Source of the DNA: an uncultured Clostridia bacterium
GTDB lineage: Bacteria > Bacillota > Clostridia > Christensenellales > CAG-917
Direction of reading: 5' to 3'
Assembly (NCBI GenBank): GCA_934254835.1
Contig: CAKQMI010000039.1
Span: 1 to 11,272 of the forward strand
Length of the DNA stretch: 11,272 bases
Position 1 is the first letter of the stretch, and the number at the start of each line of letters is the position of its first letter. The notes under the pieces were generated by a model. It worked only from the letters and a program-made list of their open reading frames with translations. It ran no database searches and was not told where the DNA came from. Of the stretch, positions 6,406-11,272 are shown piece by piece. The position numbers and the translations under genes are program-made.

Positions 6406-6435
6406 TTGACAGTCGTGCGCGCGTTGTGGTATACT
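6406..6435 (+). promoter_or_regulatory. Sigma-A promoter facing tetR
   Basis: Plus strand: consensus -35 TTGACA at 6406-6411, 18-bp spacer, -10 TATACT at 6430-6435. The spacer ends in GCGCGCGTTGTGG, closely resembling the spacer of the PH-domain gene promoter (9544-9572). The next base after the -10 is the first base of the MITE-like element, so transcripts would start inside the element. Confidence 0.75.
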
Positions 6436-6646
6436 TATGCCAGCTGAAAATAATGCAACCAATGCCAAAATGCCGATATTTCCGCGCTTTTTGCAAAATG
6501 CTCGCTTGTGGTACAAAAAGTACGACTGCGTTCGCCTTTTCCGAAAATCATCGAAACTAACGGCTTTTGGTCAAGGAGTATTGCACTTCGTTTTTAGGCA
6601 AAAACGAGGCGCAAGACCAATGTCCGCATCATTCTCGGCTGGCATA
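6436..6646 (+). mobile_element. MITE-like element, copy 1 (211 bp)
   Basis: The element starts TATGCCAGCTGAAAATAATG and ends with a near-perfect inverted copy of that end (GATGC complement to GGCATA). This gives terminal inverted repeats of about 21 bp with few mismatches, and TA at both outer ends. The interior holds no transposase. It shares long blocks with the inverted copy at 8686-8965, for example GATATTTCCG, TCGCTTGTGGTACAAAAAGT and GGAGTATTGC. Small size, inverted ends, TA borders and a second diverged copy fit a non-autonomous miniature transposon, moved in trans by a TA-targeting transposase not present here. It has a continuous open frame into tetR, but that frame is probably not translated. 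Confidence 0.78.
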
Positions 6647-6680
6647 CCAACTGAAAATAATGCAAACAATGCAAAAAATG
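6644..6680 (+). repeat. Solo terminal repeat of a second MITE-like element
   Basis: Immediately after copy 1, ATACCAACTGAAAATAATGC and the following bases to 6680 repeat the first 37 bases of copy 1 with roughly 80 percent identity. The remainder of an element is missing. This is a leftover end of a tandem or nested second insertion. Confidence 0.65.
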
Positions 6681-6716
6681 TATATTTAGTTTTCGACCGG
6701 TACCGCGAAATAATTC

Positions 6717-6721
6717 GGAGG
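6717..6721 (+). promoter_or_regulatory. Ribosome binding site selecting a TTG start for tetR
   Basis: GGAGG, six bases before TTG at 6728. The upstream in-frame ATGs lie in the MITE-like element and lack such a site, so TTG is the better start. Confidence 0.8.
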
Positions 6722-6727
6722 CAAGAA

Positions 6728-7285
6728 TTGGCAGCAACACTCAAAACCGACACAAAACAAAAAATAATCGACAGCACCCTTGCGCTCATCTCCACGCGCG
6801 ACGTCAACGAGATTTCCTTGCAAGACATCGCAAACGCGTCCAACATCACGAAAGGCACGCTGTTTTACTACTATAATTCCAAAGATCTCATCTTCGAGGA
6901 CATCACCTTGGAATACTTGAACGGGCTTGCAAAACGCTACTACGACTGGATCAACAATGCCGACAAAGACACTTCTTTCCCTCGCCTTGCAAAATACGTC
7001 TTGGACTTTGGCGCGCGCTTTGGCGAAAGAAGCAAAGTCCACATTTATCTTGTCAACAAGGCTTTGTCCGACAACAAACAACTGTGCGACTTGTTCCGCG
7101 AAAAATACCTTTCTTGGCGCGAAATCATCAAAAAAAGCATCGAGGAAAGAATCGACGAAAAGGAAAAAGCCGAAGGATATGCCGATTTACTGCTCACTCT
7201 TATCGACGGTCTTATCGTGCAGGACCTTGTCGGCATTGAAAATATCGACACGAAACGCCTTGTGTCGCTGATTATCGACAAATAA
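6728..7285 (+). CDS. TetR-family transcriptional regulator
   Basis: From the TTG at 6728 the protein has 185 residues, normal for TetR repressors. The N-terminal helix-turn-helix is clear: residues about 29-50 contain ISLQDIANASNITKGTLFYYY followed by SKDLIFEDI, the family's DNA-recognition and anchoring pattern. The helical C-terminal ligand/dimer domain is variable and gives no ligand. It is the first gene of a plus-strand unit, with a membrane protein 10 bp downstream and an acyltransferase after that. It is divergent from the GH20 operon, so it may repress itself and its own unit, the GH20 operon, or both. A frame runs into it from the upstream MITE-like element, adding about 97 unrelated codons; I exclude them because of the GGAGG-TTG pair. 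Confidence 0.9.
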   Translation: MAATLKTDTKQKIIDSTLALISTRDVNEISLQDIANASNITKGTLFYYYNSKDLIFEDITLEYLNGLAKRYYDWINNADKDTSFPRLAKYVLDFGARFGERSKVHIYLVNKALSDNKQLCDLFREKYLSWREIIKKSIEERIDEKEKAEGYADLLLTLIDGLIVQDLVGIENIDTKRLVSLIIDK

Positions 7286-7295
7286 AATAAAAATT

Positions 7296-7745
7296 ATGAG
7301 CAAACCGGGATTTATTGCCGGCTTCGCGGGAGCGGGGCTTTTGAGCATTTTGATGAAGTTTTTGGGCTATGTCGTCAGGTTTTTATCGACGATAATGCTT
7401 TACTTCGGTCTTTACGTCCCGTTTTTTTACTTTCTGTACGGATTGATTATTCACCTGACTTTGGGCGTCGTATTGTTCGACTTTTCGACAAACTCGCAAC
7501 TATACCTTTTGGGGCTGTTGCTGTGCTGTGTGTCGTCGGTCATAATAAGCGTTAGAAACATTATCTTGACGCCCCTAAAGAGCGCGCTCAAATTCTACGA
7601 CAGCAGACGTCGTCCCGAAAAACCGATGGTCTATCGCAGTGAACTTATGCCCGACCTCATCATCTATGAATACGACAACCGCTATGAGGTTTACCGCGAG
7701 CACAACGGACGGCTTTCTTATCTCCGCACCGAGGCGAAACGATGA
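7296..7745 (+). CDS. Small membrane protein of unknown function
   Basis: This 149-residue protein has about three hydrophobic segments (about 5-27, 29-55 and 68-92), then a charged C-terminal tail of about 55 residues with DSRRRPEKP and LIIYEYDNRYEVYREHNGR. I do not recognise a family. It starts 10 bp after the tetR stop and its stop overlaps the start of the acyltransferase gene (ATGA), so it is in the same operon and probably acts with one of its neighbours at the membrane. The ATG at 7296 has no good ribosome binding site. Translation may be coupled to tetR, or may begin at the in-frame ATG at 7353. Confidence 0.75.
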   Translation: MSKPGFIAGFAGAGLLSILMKFLGYVVRFLSTIMLYFGLYVPFFYFLYGLIIHLTLGVVLFDFSTNSQLYLLGLLLCCVSSVIISVRNIILTPLKSALKFYDSRRRPEKPMVYRSELMPDLIIYEYDNRYEVYREHNGRLSYLRTEAKR

Positions 7746-8620
7746 CGTCGTTTGATTTTATGACCGACGTTGACGTCGTGGAAAAACCACTTATAAAAAA
7801 GCGCGCAAGGATTTGGGAACTCGATTTCCTGCGCGGATTTTTGATACTTTTGATGATTCTCGACCATCTTTTTATGACGGTCGATTACTTTTTCGGCCCT
7901 GTGTGGATGAATTTATCGAACGGCGCGACCAACGGATTTACGAAGTTTTACAACGCATCTGCGTACTATATCGGCCACCCCGCGCGCGAAGTTATCCACC
8001 CCATCGTCGTTTTGACGTTCATCACCCTTTGCGGACTTTCGACGGGGTTTTCCAGAAATAACCTGAAACGCGCCTGCACTCTCGCGCTTATCTCCATAGG
8101 CATTACGACGGTGACCGCGGTTGCCGAAACCTACGAACCCGGGTTTATTATCCGCTTCGGCATTATCCACCTGCTTGCAACGTGCGTCGCGACCTGGGCT
8201 GTCGTCGAGCTTATCACCCGCCACAATAAACGGCTGAATTTTTTATTGGGCATTACGCTTGGACTTATCATTGCGGGACTGTCGATGAAAGCGACGTTTG
8301 ACTTGGACTTTCAGTCAAAAGTCGCCTCGGACGCTTTCGTTTTCGTTTTCACCGACGGGACTTTCGCGATGTCCCCCGGCGACTTCTGGCCGATTTTCCC
8401 GTACGCGGGGATATTCTTCTTTGCCTCGGCAATATCGCCCTACCTTTACGCCGACAAAAAATCCCTCCTTTCAAAACTCGACGGAAAGTGGAATAAACCG
8501 CTGTGCTTTATCGGGCGCAACACGCTTTTCGTGTACGTCGTGCACCTTATTTTCATCGTCGCGATTTTGGAGATTGCAAGTTACCTCGGCTTCCGCCAAT
8601 GGTTAATCGACATTTTCTAA
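7742..8620 (+). CDS. HGSNAT/DUF1624-type multi-pass membrane acyltransferase
   Basis: This 292-residue protein has about seven transmembrane segments (roughly 28-46, 86-103, 109-127, 135-158, 166-183, 215-236, 258-282). The RIWELDFLRGFLILLMILDH start (23-42) and the late FIGRNTLFVYVVHLIFI segment (256-272) are typical of the heparan-alpha-glucosaminide N-acetyltransferase catalytic domain (DUF1624). His42 in the DHLFM context is the likely active-site histidine. The eukaryotic enzyme carries acetyl groups from cytosolic acetyl-CoA across the membrane onto terminal glucosamine. Bacterial substrates are mostly unknown, but an amino sugar or cell-wall glycan is a reasonable guess given the hexosaminidase operon nearby. 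The ATG overlaps the previous stop (ATGA), with GAGG at about 7732. A strong terminator follows. Confidence 0.82.
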   Translation: MTSFDFMTDVDVVEKPLIKKRARIWELDFLRGFLILLMILDHLFMTVDYFFGPVWMNLSNGATNGFTKFYNASAYYIGHPAREVIHPIVVLTFITLCGLSTGFSRNNLKRACTLALISIGITTVTAVAETYEPGFIIRFGIIHLLATCVATWAVVELITRHNKRLNFLLGITLGLIIAGLSMKATFDLDFQSKVASDAFVFVFTDGTFAMSPGDFWPIFPYAGIFFFASAISPYLYADKKSLLSKLDGKWNKPLCFIGRNTLFVYVVHLIFIVAILEIASYLGFRQWLIDIF

Positions 8621-8650
8621 TTGGTATTTTCAAATCGATATTATCAAAAG

Positions 8651-8678
8651 AAAAACGACCGTCTGCACGGTCGTTTTT
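8651..8678 (+). terminator. Intrinsic terminator of the tetR operon (bidirectional)
   Basis: AAAAACGACCGT and ACGGTCGTTTTT form a 12-bp stem with a CTGC loop, followed by GTTTTG on the plus strand. The A-rich 5' arm gives a T tract on the minus strand too, so it can also stop transcripts from the PH-domain gene that read through the MITE-like copy. Confidence 0.92.
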
Positions 8679-8685
8679 GTTTTGT

Positions 8686-8965
8686 TATGCCAACTGTGAG
8701 TAATGCGAACCGTGGTCTTGCTCCGTGTTTTTGACTAAAACTTCGTTGCGCTCACGGTTTATACATACAGTATTAACCCGCTCGCGTGCCTTGTTTTCGT
8801 CTAAAAACGCGGGGGCAATACTCCTTAGACCAAACCGTCGAGATTTTCGATGATTTTTGGAAAAGACGAACGCAGTTGTACTTTTTGTACCACAAGCGAG
8901 TTTTTTCCGAAAAGCACGGAAATATCGGCGTTTTGGCACAGTTCGTATTATTCACGGTTGGCATA
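8686..8965 (-). mobile_element. MITE-like element, copy 2 (280 bp), inverted relative to copy 1
   Basis: Read on the minus strand, it starts TATGCCAACCGTGAATAATA and ends with an inverted near-copy (TATGCCAACTGTGAGTAATG on the plus strand). It has TA borders and shares the interior blocks of copy 1. It is 69 bp longer, because it contains two related TTTTAGnCnAAAAC segments with extra sequence between them. It has no transposase gene. Its right end overlaps the last codons of the PH-domain gene and provides its stop. Reading frames on both strands in it are short and unlike known proteins, so I treat it as non-coding. Confidence 0.8.
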
Positions 8966-9524
8966 CATTTACGACGTCCTTTTTCTCGACGTAGGGGGCG
9001 GGAGATTTGCCGATTGCAAACGACACGCGAGCCCTTGCTATCCTGCCTTCCTGCACGTCGGACGCACGTTTGTTCAGCACTGCGCTGAAACGGTCGGGGC
9101 GCGAAAGGTTTTTGAACGTTTGCACCGAATTTCTGGTGCGCACCGTGATATCACCCACGTTCAACGCGCGACGAAGAGGCGTCCTGTAACTGACCTCGAT
9201 TGAGTCGATATTTTGCAGTTGCGTGTCGAAAACCTTGATTGTGATGATGTCTTCTTTGTACATAAACTTGTGCGTGGTGACGATAAGCAACGTGGACGCG
9301 TAACGAACAGACGTCCCTGCAACAAAGAAAAGCACCACGACGGCGCACGCAATATACACCCACAACATTATCCTGTTTTCGACCTTTACGCCCAGATGAA
9401 TACCGACGGCGATACCGAAAAGCACCACGGCGATAAGCACGTCGCGCATAAAGATGAATGCGCTTTTGTGGGTTTTTGCATAAAGTTTTTCCCCTTTCGG
9501 AAGATGACTTGCAAGGTAATTCAT
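8952..9524 (-). CDS. Bacterial PH-domain (YdbS/DUF304-like) membrane protein, C-terminus altered by a MITE-like insertion
   Basis: This 190-residue protein has two adjacent transmembrane helices (about 26-45 and 52-72), followed by a bacterial-PH domain. Typical features are LLIVTTHKFMYKEDIITIKV (79-98) with LQNIDSIEVSYRTPLRRALN and GDITVRT after it. Such proteins are small inner-membrane proteins of mostly unknown role; some act in membrane-stress or protein-secretion contexts. The ATG at 9524 has AGGAG at 9531-9535, six bases upstream. The last three residues (Cys-Gln-Pro) and the TGA stop lie inside the MITE-like element at 8686-8965, so the native C-terminus was probably replaced. The PH core looks complete, so the protein is likely functional. 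It has its own promoter at 9544-9572. Confidence 0.82.
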   Translation of the reverse strand: MNYLASHLPKGEKLYAKTHKSAFIFMRDVLIAVVLFGIAVGIHLGVKVENRIMLWVYIACAVVVLFFVAGTSVRYASTLLIVTTHKFMYKEDIITIKVFDTQLQNIDSIEVSYRTPLRRALNVGDITVRTRNSVQTFKNLSRPDRFSAVLNKRASDVQEGRIARARVSFAIGKSPAPYVEKKDVVNVCQP

Positions 9525-9543
9525 AACGTTCTCCTATTTATAA

Positions 9544-9572
9544 ATAGTAACACAACGCGTGCGCGTTGTCAA
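9544..9572 (-). promoter_or_regulatory. Sigma-A promoter of the PH-domain gene
   Basis: Minus strand: consensus -35 TTGACA at 9567-9572, 17-bp spacer, -10 TACTAT at 9544-9549. The spacer contains CGCGTTGTG just before the -10, as in the tetR promoter at 6406-6435. It lies directly after the GH2 stop codon. Confidence 0.82.
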
Positions 9573-9576
9573 CGCG
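9553..9576. promoter_or_regulatory. Triple alternating CAACGCG/CGCGTTG operator candidate
   Basis: On the plus strand CAACGCG (9553-9559), CGCGTTG (9562-9568) and CAACGCG (9570-9576) form two overlapping palindromes, separated by TG and by T. They cover the -35 and most of the spacer of the PH-domain promoter, a good position for a repressor. In RNA from the GH2 gene the same bases could form a hairpin ending in a weak T-rich stretch, so a terminator role is possible too. Confidence 0.55.
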
Positions 9577-9578
9577 GT

Positions 9579-11272
9579 TTACAGTTTTAATTGTGCGTTC
9601 ACCGCCCTGACCATATCGGCGTCCACCTTCAAAACGCGTCTGTCGTACGTCAAAAGACCGTTGATTTCGCTCTCGACGTCGGACACTTGCGTATAAACCG
9701 TTGCCGAAAGCCCGTCCTTGATTGCGGGGATAATCAGCGTTTCGTGCAGTTTTTTGTACGCCGTATTCAAGGACTCTTTGTCGTTATAAATGCGGTATCC
9801 GAACTTCTTATTGTTGAAAACGTGTCCCTTTTCCTGATAGCTGTATCCGCCGTACTCCGACAACAGGACAAGGCGTTTTTCTTTCTTGGGCACTTTGAAC
9901 GGCGTGAAATAGCAGTGGATACTCTTGGCGTCTATGCCCTGATCGTGCCAACCGCTTGCGCTGTCAACCGTACGAGTCGGATCGAACTCTTTCGTGCGCT
10001 CCGAGAACCACGCGCTGTCGAACTGTCCCCAACCTTCGTTGAACGGCACCCACATTCCGATGGACACCACGTTGAAAAGGTTGTCAAGCATTTCAAAGTA
10101 TTGCTGAGTGTATTCGTCGCGTGCTTCCTTGTTTTTCCTGCCGAAAAATCCGTACTTGCTGTCGTCGAACATAAAGCCCAAAAACGGCAAAATCGCAATG
10201 CAGAAGAAATTGTACTTCCTTCCGCCCGACACCATGTCTTGCCACACGATCATTCCGAGCCTGTCGCAGTGATAGTACCACCTCATCGGCTCGACCTTGA
10301 TGTGTTTTCTCAGCATATTGAAGCCCAAGTCTTTCATTGTCTGAATGTCGTAAATCATCGCCTCGTCGGACGGCGGGGTGAGCATACCGTCGCTCCAGTA
10401 TCCCTGGTCCAACAATCCCTTTTGGAAGTAAGGTTTGTTATTGAGGAACAAGCGTTTTTTGCCCGACTTGTCAACGCCTTCCGAGAACTTGCGCATGCCG
10501 AAATAACTTCTGACCATATCGTCGTCGCACACAACCACGACGTCGTAAAGATGCGGATCTTCGGGCGACCACAACTTCATATCCTCGATGGGTATCACGA
10601 CTTCTTTTCCGCTTTCAAAGCCGACGCTTGCAACAACGTTTTCGCCGTCCACAATAATTATCTCCGCTTTGCTTTCGGGCACTTTATTGGTCGAAACAAC
10701 GACTTTAACTTCCTCTTCGTCAATATTAGGCGTGATTTTGATTTTTTCGATAAAGGTCAAGGGCGTGCTTTCCAGCCACACCGTCTGCCATATTCCGCTT
10801 TGGGGGGTATACCAAATTCCTTTGCCGTTGATGGTCTGTTTTCCACGGCACTGATCGCCCGTGTTGCTGGGATCGGTGACGGTGACGTTTATGCGGTTTT
10901 TGCCGATGACTATGTAATCGGTGATATCGAAAGAGAACGGATTGTATCCGCCCTTGTGCATGCCGACGTACTTGCCGTTGATATATACTTTTGCGATGTA
11001 GTCAACCGCGCCGAAGTTCAAAACGACGCGCCCTTTTATGAATTCCTCGGGAAGGTCAAAATCCCTTTCGTAATACAAAACGTCGTCGGGCATAACAACG
11101 CGCTCGACGCCCGAAAGTTGGCACTCCGGCGAAAACGGCACGACTATTTCACCCTCAAACGCCTCGGGAATTTCCGTCTTTTTCTTGGAAATGAGGTAAC
11201 TCCAAACGCCGTTTAAGTTGATGAAACTGTCACGCTCGAATTGCGGACGGGGATACTCGGGCAACGGATTGT
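9579..11272 (-). CDS. GH2 glycoside hydrolase, cytoplasmic (5' end outside window)
   Basis: About 564 codons are visible. The frame is open through the right edge (reading NPLPEYPRPQFERDSFINLN), and GH2 proteins start shortly before such a PRPQ segment, so only a few residues are probably missing. Order: N-terminal jelly-roll sugar-binding domain (to about 170, with GGYNPFSFDIT), an immunoglobulin-like domain (about 170-260), then a TIM barrel. Counting from the TTG at 11264, the acid/base is Glu410 in VPFNEGWGQFD and the nucleophile is Glu470 in LLSEYGGYS, both in place. Family members hydrolyse beta-galactosides, glucuronides, mannosides and others; the substrate cannot be read from sequence. 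No signal peptide is visible, though the true N-terminus is not seen. It may be functionally linked to the GH20 cluster but is transcribed separately. Confidence 0.9.
   Translation of the reverse strand, partial: NPLPEYPRPQFERDSFINLNGVWSYLISKKKTEIPEAFEGEIVVPFSPECQLSGVERVVMPDDVLYYERDFDLPEEFIKGRVVLNFGAVDYIAKVYINGKYVGMHKGGYNPFSFDITDYIVIGKNRINVTVTDPSNTGDQCRGKQTINGKGIWYTPQSGIWQTVWLESTPLTFIEKIKITPNIDEEEVKVVVSTNKVPESKAEIIIVDGENVVASVGFESGKEVVIPIEDMKLWSPEDPHLYDVVVVCDDDMVRSYFGMRKFSEGVDKSGKKRLFLNNKPYFQKGLLDQGYWSDGMLTPPSDEAMIYDIQTMKDLGFNMLRKHIKVEPMRWYYHCDRLGMIVWQDMVSGGRKYNFFCIAILPFLGFMFDDSKYGFFGRKNKEARDEYTQQYFEMLDNLFNVVSIGMWVPFNEGWGQFDSAWFSERTKEFDPTRTVDSASGWHDQGIDAKSIHCYFTPFKVPKKEKRLVLLSEYGGYSYQEKGHVFNNKKFGYRIYNDKESLNTAYKKLHETLIIPAIKDGLSATVYTQVSDVESEINGLLTYDRRVLKVDADMVRAVNAQLKL

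Noticed and set aside
6290..6496. 69-residue N-terminal extension of the GH20 protein
   Set aside because: It would cross the operon promoter and part of the MITE-like element. The GGAGGAG site at 6295-6301 points to the ATG at 6289.
6437..6727. Long frame fusing the MITE-like element to the TetR protein
   Set aside because: The extra residues are unlike TetR proteins and come from repeat DNA. GGAGG precedes the TTG at 6728.
8773..8964. 63-residue frame inside MITE-like copy 2, similar to a frame in copy 1
   Set aside because: Similarity of the two frames follows from DNA similarity of the element. The frames diverge by shifts after about 50 codons and there is no start signal.
9591..11216. 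541-codon open frame opposite the GH2 gene
   Set aside because: It is an antisense shadow produced by codon bias of GH2. It has no ribosome binding site or recognisable domain, and GH2 catalytic motifs are intact on the other strand.
1..11272. CRISPR arrays, tRNA or rRNA genes, phage or toxin-antitoxin genes
   Set aside because: I looked for regularly spaced repeats, tRNA-like cloverleaf segments and related protein families and saw none.

Overview
The window looks like chromosomal DNA from an uncultured, low-to-moderate GC Clostridia-like Firmicute, probably from the gut. This rests on the S10 ribosomal operon order, strong GGAGG ribosome binding sites, sigma-A-type promoters, a TTG start, and cytoplasmic glycoside hydrolases grouped with a ROK kinase and a TetR regulator. 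The taxonomic placement is inference; no marker was compared with a database.

Region 1 (1-1835, minus strand) is the start of the S10 operon: rpsJ, rplC, rplD and the first codons of rplW. A clear sigma-A promoter (1842-1870) drives a leader of about 170 nt. The leader contains a two-part hairpin, a possible 32-codon ORF, an intrinsic-terminator-like hairpin that overlaps the end of that ORF, and a GNRA-capped hairpin just before the rpsJ ribosome binding site. This looks like an attenuation leader.

Region 2 (1871-2443) is gene-poor and AT-rich. It holds a 22-bp alternating pyrimidine-purine tract between 8-bp inverted repeats, two TGTCA-N3-TGACA palindromes 31 bp apart, and the terminator of the upstream operon.

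Region 3 (2444-6360, minus strand) is a tightly overlapping three-gene operon: GH20 beta-hexosaminidase, DUF4380/mutarotase-like protein, and a divergent ROK-like sugar kinase. The likely pathway is intracellular release of GlcNAc (or GalNAc) from small oligosaccharides, then anomer handling and phosphorylation.

Region 4 (6406-8678, plus strand) is a divergent operon: a TetR-family regulator, a small membrane protein, and an HGSNAT/DUF1624-type membrane acyltransferase, ending in a strong terminator. Two diverged, inverted copies of a non-coding element with terminal inverted repeats and TA ends (MITE-like; 6436-6646 and 8686-8965) bracket this unit. One copy abuts the -10 box of the presumed tetR promoter. 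The other supplies the stop codon of the next gene.

Region 5 (8952-11272, minus strand) holds a bacterial-PH-domain membrane protein and a GH2 glycoside hydrolase that runs off the right edge. The promoter of the PH-domain gene is covered by three alternating copies of CGCGTTG/CAACGCG, a strong operator candidate.
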